Below, piece after piece: positions 8,395 through 16,756 of a stretch of 39,009 nt of DNA. Below the pieces are notes generated by a model. It had not been told where the DNA came from. It ran no database searches and saw nothing but the letters and a program-made list of their open reading frames with translations. Positions within the stretch are counted from its first letter, which is position 1, and every line of letters begins with the position of its first letter. The position numbers were made by a program, and so were the translations under genes. The DNA is from Verrucomicrobiota bacterium (GTDB lineage Bacteria > Verrucomicrobiota > Verrucomicrobiia > Chthoniobacterales > Chthoniobacteraceae): NCBI GenBank assembly GCA_026398235.1, contig JAPLTE010000022.1, positions 1-39,009 on the forward strand, in the 5' to 3' direction.

Positions 8395-9436
8395 AAAGAC
8401 CCTGGTAACCCTTCTTCAAATGGGAGTGACGGGCGGGCTGCTGGCGTGGCTGTTTCGCGACGGCAAGCAAAACCGGGAGATGCTGACGGCCCTTTCGCAT
8501 GCCAACCTGCTTTGGATCGCGGCTGCCTTTGTCGTTTATGGAGTGGTGGTCCTCTCGGCCGTGACGCGCTGGAAGATATTATTGAATGTTCAAGGGATCC
8601 GCATCGCATGGACCCGGCTTGCCTCGCTCTTCATGATCGGCCTGCTTTTTAACCCGTTCCTGCCCGGAGGCACGGGGGGCGACGTGGCCAAGATTTTTTA
8701 TCTTCTTAAAGAGACTCCCGATAAAAAACCGGCCGCCCTGCTCGCCGTGCTGATGGACCGGTTGACCGGGCTCTTTGGGTTGATCCTCATCGCCGGGACG
8801 GTCATGGCGGTGCGCTACCAGTGGCTCACCCAACCGGCGGGAGTGGCGCACTGGCTCGTGTTGATCGCCGTTATTTTCGGCGGCAGCCTCGTCTTCATCC
8901 TCGCCTCATTCGCGGTGACCAGCCTCGGGCTGGTCCACAAGCTGCCGGAACGGATGCCGCTGCGGGATAAACTCGTGGAGATCGCGGTGGCCTACAACCT
9001 GTATGGCCGCGCCTGGCGCACCTCGCTGCTGGCGCTGGCGCTTTGCCTGCCGGTGCATCTTTGCTCGTTCACGCTTTTTTATTGCGTGGGGCAGGCGTTC
9101 GCCGAATCTGCCTCGCGCGGTTCGCTCATGGATTTCTGGGGCATCATGCCGATTGTGGGGACGATCGCCGCGCTTCCGATCAGCATTGGCGGCACGGGTC
9201 CGCGCGAGATGGTCTTCATTGATCTGCTCGGTGGGTTGTGCGGCATCACCCCTTCGGTGGCAAAGCTGATCTCGTTGACGGGTTATTTCGTGCTCATCCT
9301 TTGGAGCATGGCGGGCGGGATCGTCTATCTCTTTTACCGCTCCACCGAGCACGCCCCGCTGGCTGAGATGGACCGCGAAGTCGGCTATCTGGAACACGAA
9401 ATCGCCCAAAGCGAAGAGGAGACCGAAAAAGCTTAA
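8387..9436 (+). CDS. Flippase-like membrane protein (LPG synthase TM domain, UPF0104)
   Basis: Inner-membrane protein of 349 aa with about eight hydrophobic segments. It matches the transmembrane domain found in lysylphosphatidylglycerol synthases and many stand-alone lipid flippase-like proteins. Family hallmarks are the first helix LLQMGVTGGLLAWLF, the SAVTRWKILL segment, NPFLPGGTGGDVAKIFYL and SIGGTGPREMVFIDLLG. There is no soluble aminoacyl-transfer domain, so lysyl-PG synthesis is not implied. Members are often placed near lipid-linked glycan genes; here a GT-C-like protein and a D,D-carboxypeptidase lie downstream in the same run. The role is inferred to be lipid or polyprenyl-lipid handling in the envelope. 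Starts within the end of the preceding gene (8-nt overlap). Confidence 0.8.
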   Translation: MNKKTLVTLLQMGVTGGLLAWLFRDGKQNREMLTALSHANLLWIAAAFVVYGVVVLSAVTRWKILLNVQGIRIAWTRLASLFMIGLLFNPFLPGGTGGDVAKIFYLLKETPDKKPAALLAVLMDRLTGLFGLILIAGTVMAVRYQWLTQPAGVAHWLVLIAVIFGGSLVFILASFAVTSLGLVHKLPERMPLRDKLVEIAVAYNLYGRAWRTSLLALALCLPVHLCSFTLFYCVGQAFAESASRGSLMDFWGIMPIVGTIAALPISIGGTGPREMVFIDLLGGLCGITPSVAKLISLTGYFVLILWSMAGGIVYLFYRSTEHAPLAEMDREVGYLEHEIAQSEEETEKA

Positions 9437-9448
9437 GGCTGTCATTTT

Positions 9449-10147
9449 GTGGAAACCGCCCCCTCTCAGCTCCCCGAAGTGGCGGTGAATTTTGCCCTCA
9501 CCTGGGATGGCCGCATTTCCACGCGCAACCGGACGCGGGCCGATTTTTCCTCCCCGCGCGACAAGCACCGTTTACTGGAAATCCGCGCGAGCGGCGATGC
9601 GGTGTTGGTGGGCCGCATCACGCAGGAGACCGAGCAGATGGGGATGGGGATCGCCGACCCTGCGCTCCAGGCCGGGCGGGTGGCCCGGGGCGTAGCGCCG
9701 GAGCCGTTGCGGGTGGTGGTAAGCGGTTCGGGGCGGATCGATCCGAATGCCCGCCTCTTTCAAAGCGGGCATGCCCCCGTCCTTGTTTTTTCCACCTTGA
9801 AAATGGCTGAAGCCACACGCCTCGCTCTGGAAGGCAAAGCCACGCTCCACCTTGAGGCAGGATCGGTGAATTTGCGCGGGATGTTGCAGACGCTCCGGAG
9901 CCGGTACGGCGTACGCCGGGTGGTGTGTGAAGGCGGGCCGACCTTGTTGCGTTCGCTTTTGGAAAAGAACCTCGTAAATGAAATCAACGTGACGTTTTGC
10001 CCGCTGGTTTTTGGCGGGAATGAGGCTCCCACGCTCACCGGCGGACCCGGCCCGTTCCTGCCCGCCGCCATGGAATGCCGCCTGGAGACAATGGAAACCA
10101 TCGGCAAAGAATGTTTTGTGCGCTACCAAGTGGTGAAGCCGCAGTAA
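9449..10147 (+). CDS. RibD C-terminal domain reductase-like protein
   Basis: Protein of 232 aa with the dihydrofolate-reductase-like fold of the RibD C-terminal (pyrimidine reductase) family. Motifs: NFALTWDGRISTRNR at the N-terminus, the RASGDAVLVGRIT segment, and VVCEGGPTLLRSLLEKNLVNEINVT, whose EGGPTLL is the nucleotide-site signature. The deaminase half of RibD is absent, so it is a stand-alone reductase; riboflavin synthesis is possible but unproven and no other rib gene is in the window. The start is GTG at 9449, 12 nt after the previous stop; an internal ATG would remove the first beta strand. Confidence 0.82.
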   Translation: METAPSQLPEVAVNFALTWDGRISTRNRTRADFSSPRDKHRLLEIRASGDAVLVGRITQETEQMGMGIADPALQAGRVARGVAPEPLRVVVSGSGRIDPNARLFQSGHAPVLVFSTLKMAEATRLALEGKATLHLEAGSVNLRGMLQTLRSRYGVRRVVCEGGPTLLRSLLEKNLVNEINVTFCPLVFGGNEAPTLTGGPGPFLPAAMECRLETMETIGKECFVRYQVVKPQ

Positions 10148-10152
10148 TCCCG

Positions 10153-11898
10153 ATGCGCCGCTCCTTTCCTTACTTCATCTTACTGGCTGTTGTGCTCCTG
10201 GTGTATGCGCCTGCGCTGCGCAACGGTTTTGTTTGGGACGACACGGCGCTCATTTTACGCGACCCGTTGATTCGCAGTCCGCGCCTGTTGCTGGAAGGGT
10301 TCGGGCACTTTCTTTTTCTGGATGCCACGGCGGCGGATTTTTACCGTCCGCTGCAACGGGTCGTCTACACGTTCGACTACCTGCTGGCCGGTTTCACTCC
10401 GTGGGTTTTCCATCTCACGAGCCTGCTGGTTCACGCCGGAGCGGCGATGGCTCTTTATGCTTTTGGGAAACGGTTGCTGGCGGGGTACTCAGGAACCGAG
10501 GAACGCAAGCAAGGGGCGGCGTTTTTCGTCGCGCTGGTTTGGGCGGTGCATCCGATCCACTCCTCGGCCGTGGCCTATGCCTCTGGGTTGGCTGATCCGC
10601 TCGCGGCGCTGCTCGGGTTCGGCGGGTTGGCGCTGGTGCTCGCGGGACGTGCAATTCCCGCAGGGCTCTGCTTCGGGATGGCTTTGTTTGCCAAAGAGAG
10701 CGGCGTTTTTGCGCTGCTCATCGGCCTTGGTTTCGCTTGGAAGATGGCCCGCAATGAGTGCGTTCTTGGGCGGCAACGGCTGGCGCGGTTTGGGCGCGTG
10801 GCGGTTCCTGCTTTGCTCCTGGCGGCGGTTTATCTCGGCCTGCGCCTGACGGCGGAACATCTCTCCCCGCCTCCTCCCGAACCGATCCCGTTTGCCGTGC
10901 GGCCGGTGCTGGCTTTACGGGCGGTGGCGGAATACGCCGGGTTGCTTGCGGCTCCGGTGAACCTGCACATGGAGCGGGATGTCCGAATTTCTGCGGACGG
11001 GCTGCAAACATTGGCGGGCGCGGTTCTGCTTTTGGGAGCGGCGTTCTGGGCCTGGCGCGCGGATCGCACGACGCGGGCCTGCCTGCTTGCAGCGGCGGCG
11101 GCGTATCTGCCGGTGAGTGATCTTTTCGTGCTCAATGCCACCGCTGCGGAACACTGGGTTTATATTCCAAGCGCTTTTCTTTTTTTGGCTCTGGCGGCGA
11201 CAGGCTTGCATTTACAGCGCTTGGAGCGCCGCTTTGGAATTTTCGCGGGTATCTTCGCCGTAGTAGGGTTCACGGCCTTGTGCTGTCGGACGGCGTGGCG
11301 CTGCGCCGATTGGCGCGACCAGGCGACTTTTCTCTCCGCCACGCTCCGCGACGGAGGCGACAGCAGCCGCATGCTCGGCAATTTTGCCTTGGAACAACTG
11401 CGGCGCGGCAACGGGGAAGCAGCCGTGCAGAATTTTCGCGCGGCGCTCGCGCGCAAACCGGAGCAACCCTTTGCCATGCTGGGCCTTGGGCGCGCGCTTC
11501 TCCAACGCGGCGATTTGGCGCAAGCGCGGCAATGGTTGGAGCGATGCGAAAAACTGCCGCTCGTGCGCGCCTCGGCACTGGTCCAAAGGGCTGAGCTGGA
11601 GTTTAAGGGATCGGGTCGTGACCGGACTCCGCTGTTGCTCGAGGCGGTGGCTGTGAACCCGCGCTTCTGGCCCGTGCGCAAGCGTTACATTGCCGATCTT
11701 TTGGAACGGGGGGACATCGGGAAGGCCCTTGAGGAGTTGCGTTCCGTCATCGACGACCAGCCCTTCCGCGCCGAGACTTGGGAGCTGCTCGGGCGGGCGT
11801 TGGAAAAAGCCGGAAATCCGGCGCTGGCCCAAAAGGCGTATGCCGAAGCCGACCAGCGGGATGTATGGCGTGGCAATGCCATGGCCAAAACTTTCTAA
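10153..11898 (+). CDS. GT-C-like polytopic membrane protein with C-terminal TPRs
   Basis: Protein of 581 aa. The N-terminal ~400 residues contain about ten hydrophobic helices, and the first periplasmic loop has FVWDDTALILRDPLIRS, the pattern of GT-C/TMTC-type mannosyltransferase-like proteins, where the paired Asp residues are thought to be catalytic. Residues ~415-575 are TPR-type helix pairs (for example AMLGLGRALLQRGDLAQARQ and ELLGRALEKAGNPALAQKAY). A role in transferring sugar from a polyprenyl carrier to protein or glycan outside the membrane is an inference from the fold. The ATG at 10153 (MRRSFPYF, just before the first helix) was chosen because the longer frame overlaps the end of the preceding gene. 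It lies 5 nt downstream of that stop. Confidence 0.75.
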   Translation: MRRSFPYFILLAVVLLVYAPALRNGFVWDDTALILRDPLIRSPRLLLEGFGHFLFLDATAADFYRPLQRVVYTFDYLLAGFTPWVFHLTSLLVHAGAAMALYAFGKRLLAGYSGTEERKQGAAFFVALVWAVHPIHSSAVAYASGLADPLAALLGFGGLALVLAGRAIPAGLCFGMALFAKESGVFALLIGLGFAWKMARNECVLGRQRLARFGRVAVPALLLAAVYLGLRLTAEHLSPPPPEPIPFAVRPVLALRAVAEYAGLLAAPVNLHMERDVRISADGLQTLAGAVLLLGAAFWAWRADRTTRACLLAAAAAYLPVSDLFVLNATAAEHWVYIPSAFLFLALAATGLHLQRLERRFGIFAGIFAVVGFTALCCRTAWRCADWRDQATFLSATLRDGGDSSRMLGNFALEQLRRGNGEAAVQNFRAALARKPEQPFAMLGLGRALLQRGDLAQARQWLERCEKLPLVRASALVQRAELEFKGSGRDRTPLLLEAVAVNPRFWPVRKRYIADLLERGDIGKALEELRSVIDDQPFRAETWELLGRALEKAGNPALAQKAYAEADQRDVWRGNAMAKTF

Positions 11899-11942
11899 AA
11901 AAGGGCGGGCATCTTGCCGCGTTCTTGGTCAAGTTAAGAGCC

Positions 11943-13094
11943 ATGCTGCTGCGCGCCAAAACCGTGGTCCCCATGAGCGGGCCTCCTATTCAGGATGGCG
12001 CAGTGGCGCATTGCCATCTGGATTATACGAGCCTTCGCAACGCCATCAATCCGCAGCGCTCGTTCACGGCGTGGATCACCCGCATCAACGCGCTCAAGCG
12101 TCAGATGACCGATGACGATTACCTTGCGGCGATTGCGGAAGGTTTCGACGAGCTCCGGGCCTGGGGCACCACGACGGTTTGCAATCTGGAAGCCTTTCCC
12201 GAGCTGCTTCCCAAACTCCCGCCGCCGCCCATCCGGACGTGGTGGTTTTTGGAGTTGATCGACATCCGCAGCCGTGTGCCCAGCGAGGCGCTGCTGGAGG
12301 GGACACTGGCCTTTTTCGAGCGGCACGACACGTGGCTGGGCGGGTTCGGGCTTAATCCGCACGCGACCTATACGGCTTCGCCCGAGCTCTTCCGCCTTTG
12401 CAGCGCATGCGCGGAGCGGTTCGGGATGCCGCTGACGACCCACATCGCCGAGTCTTCCGAGGAAGAGGCGATGTTCCGGCGGGGCGAGGGGGAGATGTTC
12501 ACTTTTCTGCAAGGGCTCGGGCGGCGGATGGACGATTGCGGAAAGCGCTCTTCGTTTTCCCAAGCGGTCGCCGAGGGGCTCATTGGCCCCGGCTGGCTGC
12601 TCGCCCATGCGAATGAACTCGACGAAGCAGATTTCGCGCTGCTCGCCGCCGCGCCTGGCGATTGGCATGTCGTTCACTGCCCGCGCAGCCACGCTTTTTT
12701 CCAGCATCGCTCTTTCCCATGGCGACAGCTCGAAGCGGCGGGCGTCACCATCAGTCTCGGCACGGACAGCCTGGCCAGCAACGATTCGCTGAGCCTCTTC
12801 GCCGAGTTGCAGGCGGTGCAAAAATCCATTCCTGAGTTGAGTTCCGAAACGTTGGTAAGAACCGTAACGACCCACCCGGCGCGGGCCTTGCGAAAAAGTG
12901 GCGAACTCGGGGTGCTCCTCCCCGGAGCCCACGCTGACTTGATCGCGCTGCCCTTCGACGGACCGCTTCCCGAGGTTTACGACGCAATTATTGCCAACCG
13001 GAGCCCGATCGAATGGATGATGTTGGATGGAAAAATCCTTTCCCCACCGCACTCGTCGTGGCGCTTGCCCTCTGCGGAGGGGCGCCGCCCGTAG
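11943..13094 (+). CDS. Amidohydrolase-family deaminase (ATZ/TRZ type), N-terminal segment missing
   Basis: Metal-dependent hydrolase of 383 aa, related to chlorohydrolases, S-adenosylhomocysteine or aminodeoxyfutalosine deaminases. Metal and catalytic motifs: HCH (His23, His25), HATYT, TTHIAESSEEE, LLAHANEL, VHCPRSHAFF and GTDSLASNDSLSLF. The last is typical of purine-type deaminases, including the futalosine menaquinone route, but the substrate is uncertain. Odd: MSGPPIQDGAV runs straight into AHCHLDY. Homologues I know of have about 35-40 residues between these two points, covering the rest of the N-terminal beta-sandwich and the approach to the first barrel strand. A 7-bp direct repeat TGGCGCA (11996-12002 and 12004-12010) lies exactly at the join. 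It is in the same run as the preceding genes and overlaps the next by 82 nt. Confidence 0.8.
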   Translation: MLLRAKTVVPMSGPPIQDGAVAHCHLDYTSLRNAINPQRSFTAWITRINALKRQMTDDDYLAAIAEGFDELRAWGTTTVCNLEAFPELLPKLPPPPIRTWWFLELIDIRSRVPSEALLEGTLAFFERHDTWLGGFGLNPHATYTASPELFRLCSACAERFGMPLTTHIAESSEEEAMFRRGEGEMFTFLQGLGRRMDDCGKRSSFSQAVAEGLIGPGWLLAHANELDEADFALLAAAPGDWHVVHCPRSHAFFQHRSFPWRQLEAAGVTISLGTDSLASNDSLSLFAELQAVQKSIPELSSETLVRTVTTHPARALRKSGELGVLLPGAHADLIALPFDGPLPEVYDAIIANRSPIEWMMLDGKILSPPHSSWRLPSAEGRRP

Positions 13095-13948
13095 AATCCA
13101 AACCGGCCGCCAAAACCGGCAAACCGCACGCGGTTTCAGCTCGACCCGAATCGGTCGCCCAACAGGGAATTCCACTCAACGGACTCCCCTCGCTTGCGGC
13201 AGAGGGAGCCATCGTGCTGGATGCGCTGACCGGGGAAACGCTTTATGAAAAGAATCCGCACGAACAGCTTTACCCGGCGAGCACGACCAAAATTTTGACG
13301 GCTCTGCTGGTCATTGAAGAGGGGGATCTCGACCGCGTCGTGGTCATCGAACCCCGAGACACGCAAGTGGAGCCCTGCGCCATCGGATTCAAGCCCGGCG
13401 ACCGGTTCACCCGGCGCGAATTGCTGTATGCAATGATGCTCAAAAGCGCCAACGATGTGGCGCAGGCGCTCGCCCGGGACAATGCCGGGAGCGTCGAGGC
13501 GTTCGCCGAAAAAATGACCCGGCGCGCCGCCAGCCTGGGGGCGCTTGGAAGCCATTTTGCCAACCCCCACGGGCTGCCCAACCCGGACCATTATACAACG
13601 CCTTATGACCTGGCATTGATCGCGCGGGCGGCGATGCAGCAACCGACCTTCCGGCAAATTGTCGGCACCGTCTCGTATGCATGGACCACGCAACAGGGAG
13701 CCACCGTCCTGCTCAAAAACCACAACAAGCTTTTATGGTGCCCGCCGTGGAAATTCGAGGGGTGCACGGGCCTCAAGACCGGCTACACCAACAAGGCCCA
13801 GGGAGTGCTTGTCTCCTCCGCGCTGCGCAACCAGCGCGAGGTGATCTCGGTGGTCATGCGCGCGGACAAGGAAGGAAAATGGGTGGATAGCAAGGCGCTG
13901 CTGAGTTACGGGCTCTCGCACTTGCCTGAAAATCCGCGGTTCGATTAA
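13013..13948 (+). CDS. D-alanyl-D-alanine carboxypeptidase (peptidase S11)
   Basis: Exported penicillin-binding protein of 311 aa that trims the terminal D-Ala from peptidoglycan stem peptides. All three active-site motifs are present: STTK (Ser90-Lys93), SAN (145-147) and KTG (255-257). A hydrophobic signal segment lies at residues 11-24. The protein stops about 50 residues after KTG, so it lacks the PBP5 C-terminal domain and membrane-anchoring helix, and may be soluble in the periplasm or held only by its signal segment. The start at 13013 lies inside the amidohydrolase gene (82-nt overlap, different frame); a later start would remove the signal segment. It closes the six-gene run. Confidence 0.92.
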   Translation: MDDVGWKNPFPTALVVALALCGGAPPVESKPAAKTGKPHAVSARPESVAQQGIPLNGLPSLAAEGAIVLDALTGETLYEKNPHEQLYPASTTKILTALLVIEEGDLDRVVVIEPRDTQVEPCAIGFKPGDRFTRRELLYAMMLKSANDVAQALARDNAGSVEAFAEKMTRRAASLGALGSHFANPHGLPNPDHYTTPYDLALIARAAMQQPTFRQIVGTVSYAWTTQQGATVLLKNHNKLLWCPPWKFEGCTGLKTGYTNKAQGVLVSSALRNQREVISVVMRADKEGKWVDSKALLSYGLSHLPENPRFD

Positions 13949-14105
13949 AAAACGTTCGTTGCCGCGGGGAAGAGTTGACGCAGCAGTGAGAATGTAGCCC
14001 TTTTGTGTCTCTCTCCGGGAAACCCCGAGGGATGAACTAGCATTTTTGAGATAAACCCTTTCCTTGTTGCGCAATTTTGCGTAAAGTCTCGCTCAGAGTA
14101 AGCCC

Positions 14106-15458
14106 ATGGCGCGTATTTTAGTTATCGACGACGAACCGGCGATGGTGGAAGTCATTTCCACCCTGTGCCGCGAACTTGGTCACGAGGTATTTCCGTTCAA
14201 TTCCCCTGAGCGGGCCATCGAGGCTTTGACGGGTTGTATGCCGCAGGCGGTCATCGCGGATATCAAGATGGAGAGCGTAAGCGGCTTCGATGTCCTCAAA
14301 GCCTGCCACGAACTGAGCCCGATGCCGGCCGTCATCATGGTTACTGGGTATGCTTCAGTAGAAACTGCCGTGGAGGCGATGAAATTGGGGGCTTACGATT
14401 ACGTCACCAAGCCGTTCAAAATCGACGAACTCCAAATGACCATTCAGCGGGCGCTGGATTTCCAATGTGCGGTGAGGGAGAACGTTTACCTCAAAAAGGA
14501 GCTCAAGGAGCGGTATAAGTTTGAGAATATCATCGGCTCCAGCCCGAAGATGCAGAAGGTTTACAACCTGATCGCAAAAGTGGCGGACACCGACAGCACG
14601 ATCTTGATCCAGGGCGAGAGCGGCACCGGCAAGGAGTTGGTGGCCCGCGCGTTGCATTTCAACAGCCGCCGCCAGCACCACCCCTTTGTCGCCGTCAACT
14701 GCTCGGCCTTGCCGGAAAACCTTCTCGAAAGCGAACTCTTTGGGCACAAAAAAGGGGCATTCACAGGAGCGGTGCAGGACAAAATAGGGCTTTTTGAAGA
14801 GGCCCATAACGGCACCATTTTTCTGGACGAGATCAACTCCATGGCGCAGACGCTCCAGACCAAGCTTTTGCGCGTTTTGCAGGAACGGGTGATCCGGCGC
14901 GTGGGCGACACCAAGAGCATCCCCATCAGCGTGCGCGTCCTGGCAGCCACCAACGAATCGCTGCACGAAAAGATTCTCACCGGCGGTTTCCGCGAAGATC
15001 TTTATTACCGGTTGGCGGTCATTCCCATCGAGATTCCTCCGCTGCGCGAACGGCTCGAAGATATTCCGCTGCTGGCGTATCATTTCATCCAAAAAATCGC
15101 CCTTCAAAACAATACCCCGGTGGCCAAAATCCAATCCGAGGCGCTCGAAGCCTTGGCGGGTTACCCGTGGCCCGGCAATGTGCGGGAATTGGAAAATGCG
15201 GTGGAACGGGCTTGCGCGCTTTGCGACGAGTCGCTCATCAAAGTCAGCGATCTTCCCACACAGGTGATGCACCGGAGGGCAACCCCCCCGGAGGAGACCC
15301 CGGCGCAGTTGCCGATTGGGGAGTCGCTGGATGCGTTTGTGAAAGAGTTGGAACGACGGTTCATTGAAGAGACGATCCGCTTCAACGAGGGATCGCGGGA
15401 TCGCGCGGCCAAGATGCTCAATATCAGCATGGCCACGCTCTACCGCAAGCTGGCGTAA
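14106..15458 (+). CDS. Sigma-54-dependent response regulator, NtrC type
   Basis: Cytoplasmic transcription activator of 450 aa with three domains. The receiver (1-118) has the acidic pair DDE at residues 8-10, phospho-acceptor Asp52 (ADIKM), Thr80 and Lys102 (YVTKPF). The AAA+ domain (~140-375) has Walker A GESGTGKE (170-177), GAFTGA (217-222) and Walker B GTIFLDE (236-242). A Fis-type helix-turn-helix ends the protein (NEGSRDRAAKMLNISMATLYRKLA region). The intact GAFTGA implies contact with sigma-54 holoenzyme. No sensor kinase is adjacent and I found no clear -24/-12 promoter in the window, so its target and partner are unknown. It has a 157-nt upstream gap and is convergent with the following gene. 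Confidence 0.95.
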   Translation: MARILVIDDEPAMVEVISTLCRELGHEVFPFNSPERAIEALTGCMPQAVIADIKMESVSGFDVLKACHELSPMPAVIMVTGYASVETAVEAMKLGAYDYVTKPFKIDELQMTIQRALDFQCAVRENVYLKKELKERYKFENIIGSSPKMQKVYNLIAKVADTDSTILIQGESGTGKELVARALHFNSRRQHHPFVAVNCSALPENLLESELFGHKKGAFTGAVQDKIGLFEEAHNGTIFLDEINSMAQTLQTKLLRVLQERVIRRVGDTKSIPISVRVLAATNESLHEKILTGGFREDLYYRLAVIPIEIPPLRERLEDIPLLAYHFIQKIALQNNTPVAKIQSEALEALAGYPWPGNVRELENAVERACALCDESLIKVSDLPTQVMHRRATPPEETPAQLPIGESLDAFVKELERRFIEETIRFNEGSRDRAAKMLNISMATLYRKLA

Positions 15459-15462
15459 TCAA

Positions 15463-15601
15463 TAGCCGCAAAGAGGCGCAAGAGGCGCAAAAGCGGATTT
15501 ACGGAATGTGCGGCGCACCGCAGGGTGGATCGGCCGCTCCGCGGACGATTCCGGGAAAGCGCGTCAAAACCGATCTTCTCTTTTGCGCCTTTTTGCGGCT
15601 A
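15463..15601. terminator. Word-repeat inverted repeat between convergent genes, enclosing a REP unit
   Basis: Left arm 15463-15484 and right arm 15580-15601 match at 20 of 22 positions. The left arm contains the 9-bp word GAGGCGCAA twice in tandem (15473-15490). The right arm is T-rich on both flanks. It fills the gap between the convergent NtrC-type gene and the Pro/Thr-repeat gene, so a bidirectional terminator role is plausible. A REP-like hairpin (15524-15554) lies in the loop. Confidence 0.55.
15524..15554 (+). repeat. REP-like unit 1 (type A)
   Basis: GGTGG (15524-15528) precedes a 21-nt imperfect hairpin at 15529-15549: arms ATCGGCCGC and GCGGACGAT around loop TCC, with one G-A mismatch. 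TCCGG follows. The same 31-bp core occurs at 19346, 21638 and, inverted, at 33454. The mismatch is reversed here (G-A instead of A-G). Confidence 0.8.
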
Positions 15602-15610
15602 ACTCCGGAT

Positions 15611-16612
15611 TTATTCCACGATCGTTTTTCCCTGCTCGATCCGGCGCTTGTAGGCGCTTTCCTTGCGGTTCAAAGCCGCCTCGTAGGAAGAGTCCAGCTT
15701 GCGCATTTTGGCAAAAAGGGCGCTCAAATATTCGTGGGCGGCCGCTTTGTAGGCATCGCCTCCTTCGGGCTGTGCATTCATTTTCTGAAGCAGCGAGGCG
15801 ACATGCCCATCTTTCAATGTCTGCTCTTTGAGCTTGAGATATCTGGTGTCGCCTGCAAGAGCGGGAAACGCCTCGGTTACAGCCGTTTTGGTGGGGGCAA
15901 CAGTCGGAATCGGCTTGGCTGTGGGCTTCGGCGTGGCGGTGGGTTTTGGCGTGGCCGTGGGAGTTGGCGTGGCCATGGGAGTTGGCGTGGCTGTGGGTTT
16001 CGGAGTGGCGGTGGGCTTCGGCGTGGCTGTGGGTTTCGGAGTGGCGGTGGGCTTCGGCGTGGCCGTGGGCTTCGGCGTGGCCGTGGGCTTCGGCGTGGCC
16101 GTGGGCTTCGGCGTAGCTGTGGGTTTCGGCGTGGCCGTGGGAGTTGGCGTGGCCGTGGGAGTTGGCGTGGCCGTGGGAGTTGGCGTGGCCGTGGGCTTCG
16201 GCGTAGCTGTGGGTTTCGGCGTAGCTGTGGGTTTCGGCGTAGCCGTGGATTTTGGCGTAACCGTGGGTTTTGGCGTGGCCGTGGGTTTTGGCGTGGCGGT
16301 GGGTTTTGGCGTGGCGGTGGGTTTCGCCTTTGGCGTGGGCTTTGGCGCGACGGCGCTTTTTTCAGAAGTTCCGATGCCAAAGAGGCGTCGGAAAAACCCG
16401 AAAAAACCGCCCCTGCGTTTGGGGGTCGGGCTGGGGGCCGGAGTGGCTTCCTTTTCCACGCGCTCAGCCCGGTGAACCGGCACGGCGTCGCTTTTGGGGG
16501 TGATTGCCTCCTGCCGTGGGGTGGGGGAGGAAGCGGGATCGCCAGGGGTCACCGTAATCTGAGCCAAGGCGGGAGCGGCACACAAAACCAAGACGAGGGG
16601 AAATCTTTTCAT
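15611..16612 (-). CDS. Secreted protein with long ATPKPT hexapeptide repeat
   Basis: 333 aa with a signal peptide ([17 protein letters not shown], cleavage near residue 17). Then a Ser/Pro/Thr linker, a short basic-aromatic segment [14 protein letters not shown] (68-81), about two dozen tandem six-residue units of [12 protein letters not shown] type (about 91-240) and a charged helical C-terminal domain of ~90 residues ([13 protein letters not shown] to [11 protein letters not shown]). The repeats should form a stiff extended rod, as in TonB-like or wall-spanning linkers. I do not recognise the C-terminal domain. The function is unknown; a periplasmic spacer or structural role is a guess. It is divergent from alr (144-nt gap) and convergent with the NtrC-type gene. 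Confidence 0.8.
   Translation of the reverse strand: MKRFPLVLVLCAAPALAQITVTPGDPASSPTPRQEAITPKSDAVPVHRAERVEKEATPAPSPTPKRRGGFFGFFRRLFGIGTSEKSAVAPKPTPKAKPTATPKPTATPKPTATPKPTVTPKSTATPKPTATPKPTATPKPTATPTPTATPTPTATPTPTATPKPTATPKPTATPKPTATPKPTATPKPTATPKPTATPKPTATPKPTATPTPMATPTPTATPKPTATPKPTAKPIPTVAPTKTAVTEAFPALAGDTRYLKLKEQTLKDGHVASLLQKMNAQPEGGDAYKAAAHEYLSALFAKMRKLDSSYEAALNRKESAYKRRIEQGKTIVE
15897..16342 (-). repeat. Coding tandem repeat, 18-bp unit
   Basis: About 24 units of 18 bp, encoding ATPKPT or ATPTPT on the minus strand, with scattered substitutions (K/T alternation, single S, V, M and I changes). The reading frame is kept throughout. Blocks of identical units suggest expansion by slippage or unequal recombination, so copy number may vary between strains and may be misassembled. 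Confidence 0.9.
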
Positions 16613-16756
16613 GGGGTTGGGAAGAACAGACCCATAGCAGAGCTTCGCTCCGGGGGCAAGTGGGAGCGCTCACGCTCCAGAACTTCACTTCCTGCTCGCA
16701 GTGAATCTTCCGCTTCCGTCTTGCTTGGTGCGAATATTGGCAGATATTCTTTTTCG

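Noticed and set aside
15897-16342. CRISPR-like direct repeats
   Set aside because: The 18-bp repeats are contiguous without spacers and encode a continuous hexapeptide repeat.
15506-16756. N-terminal extension of the alr frame
   Set aside because: It reads the Pro/Thr-repeat gene backwards as Gly/Arg repeats; alanine racemase starts normally at 16757.
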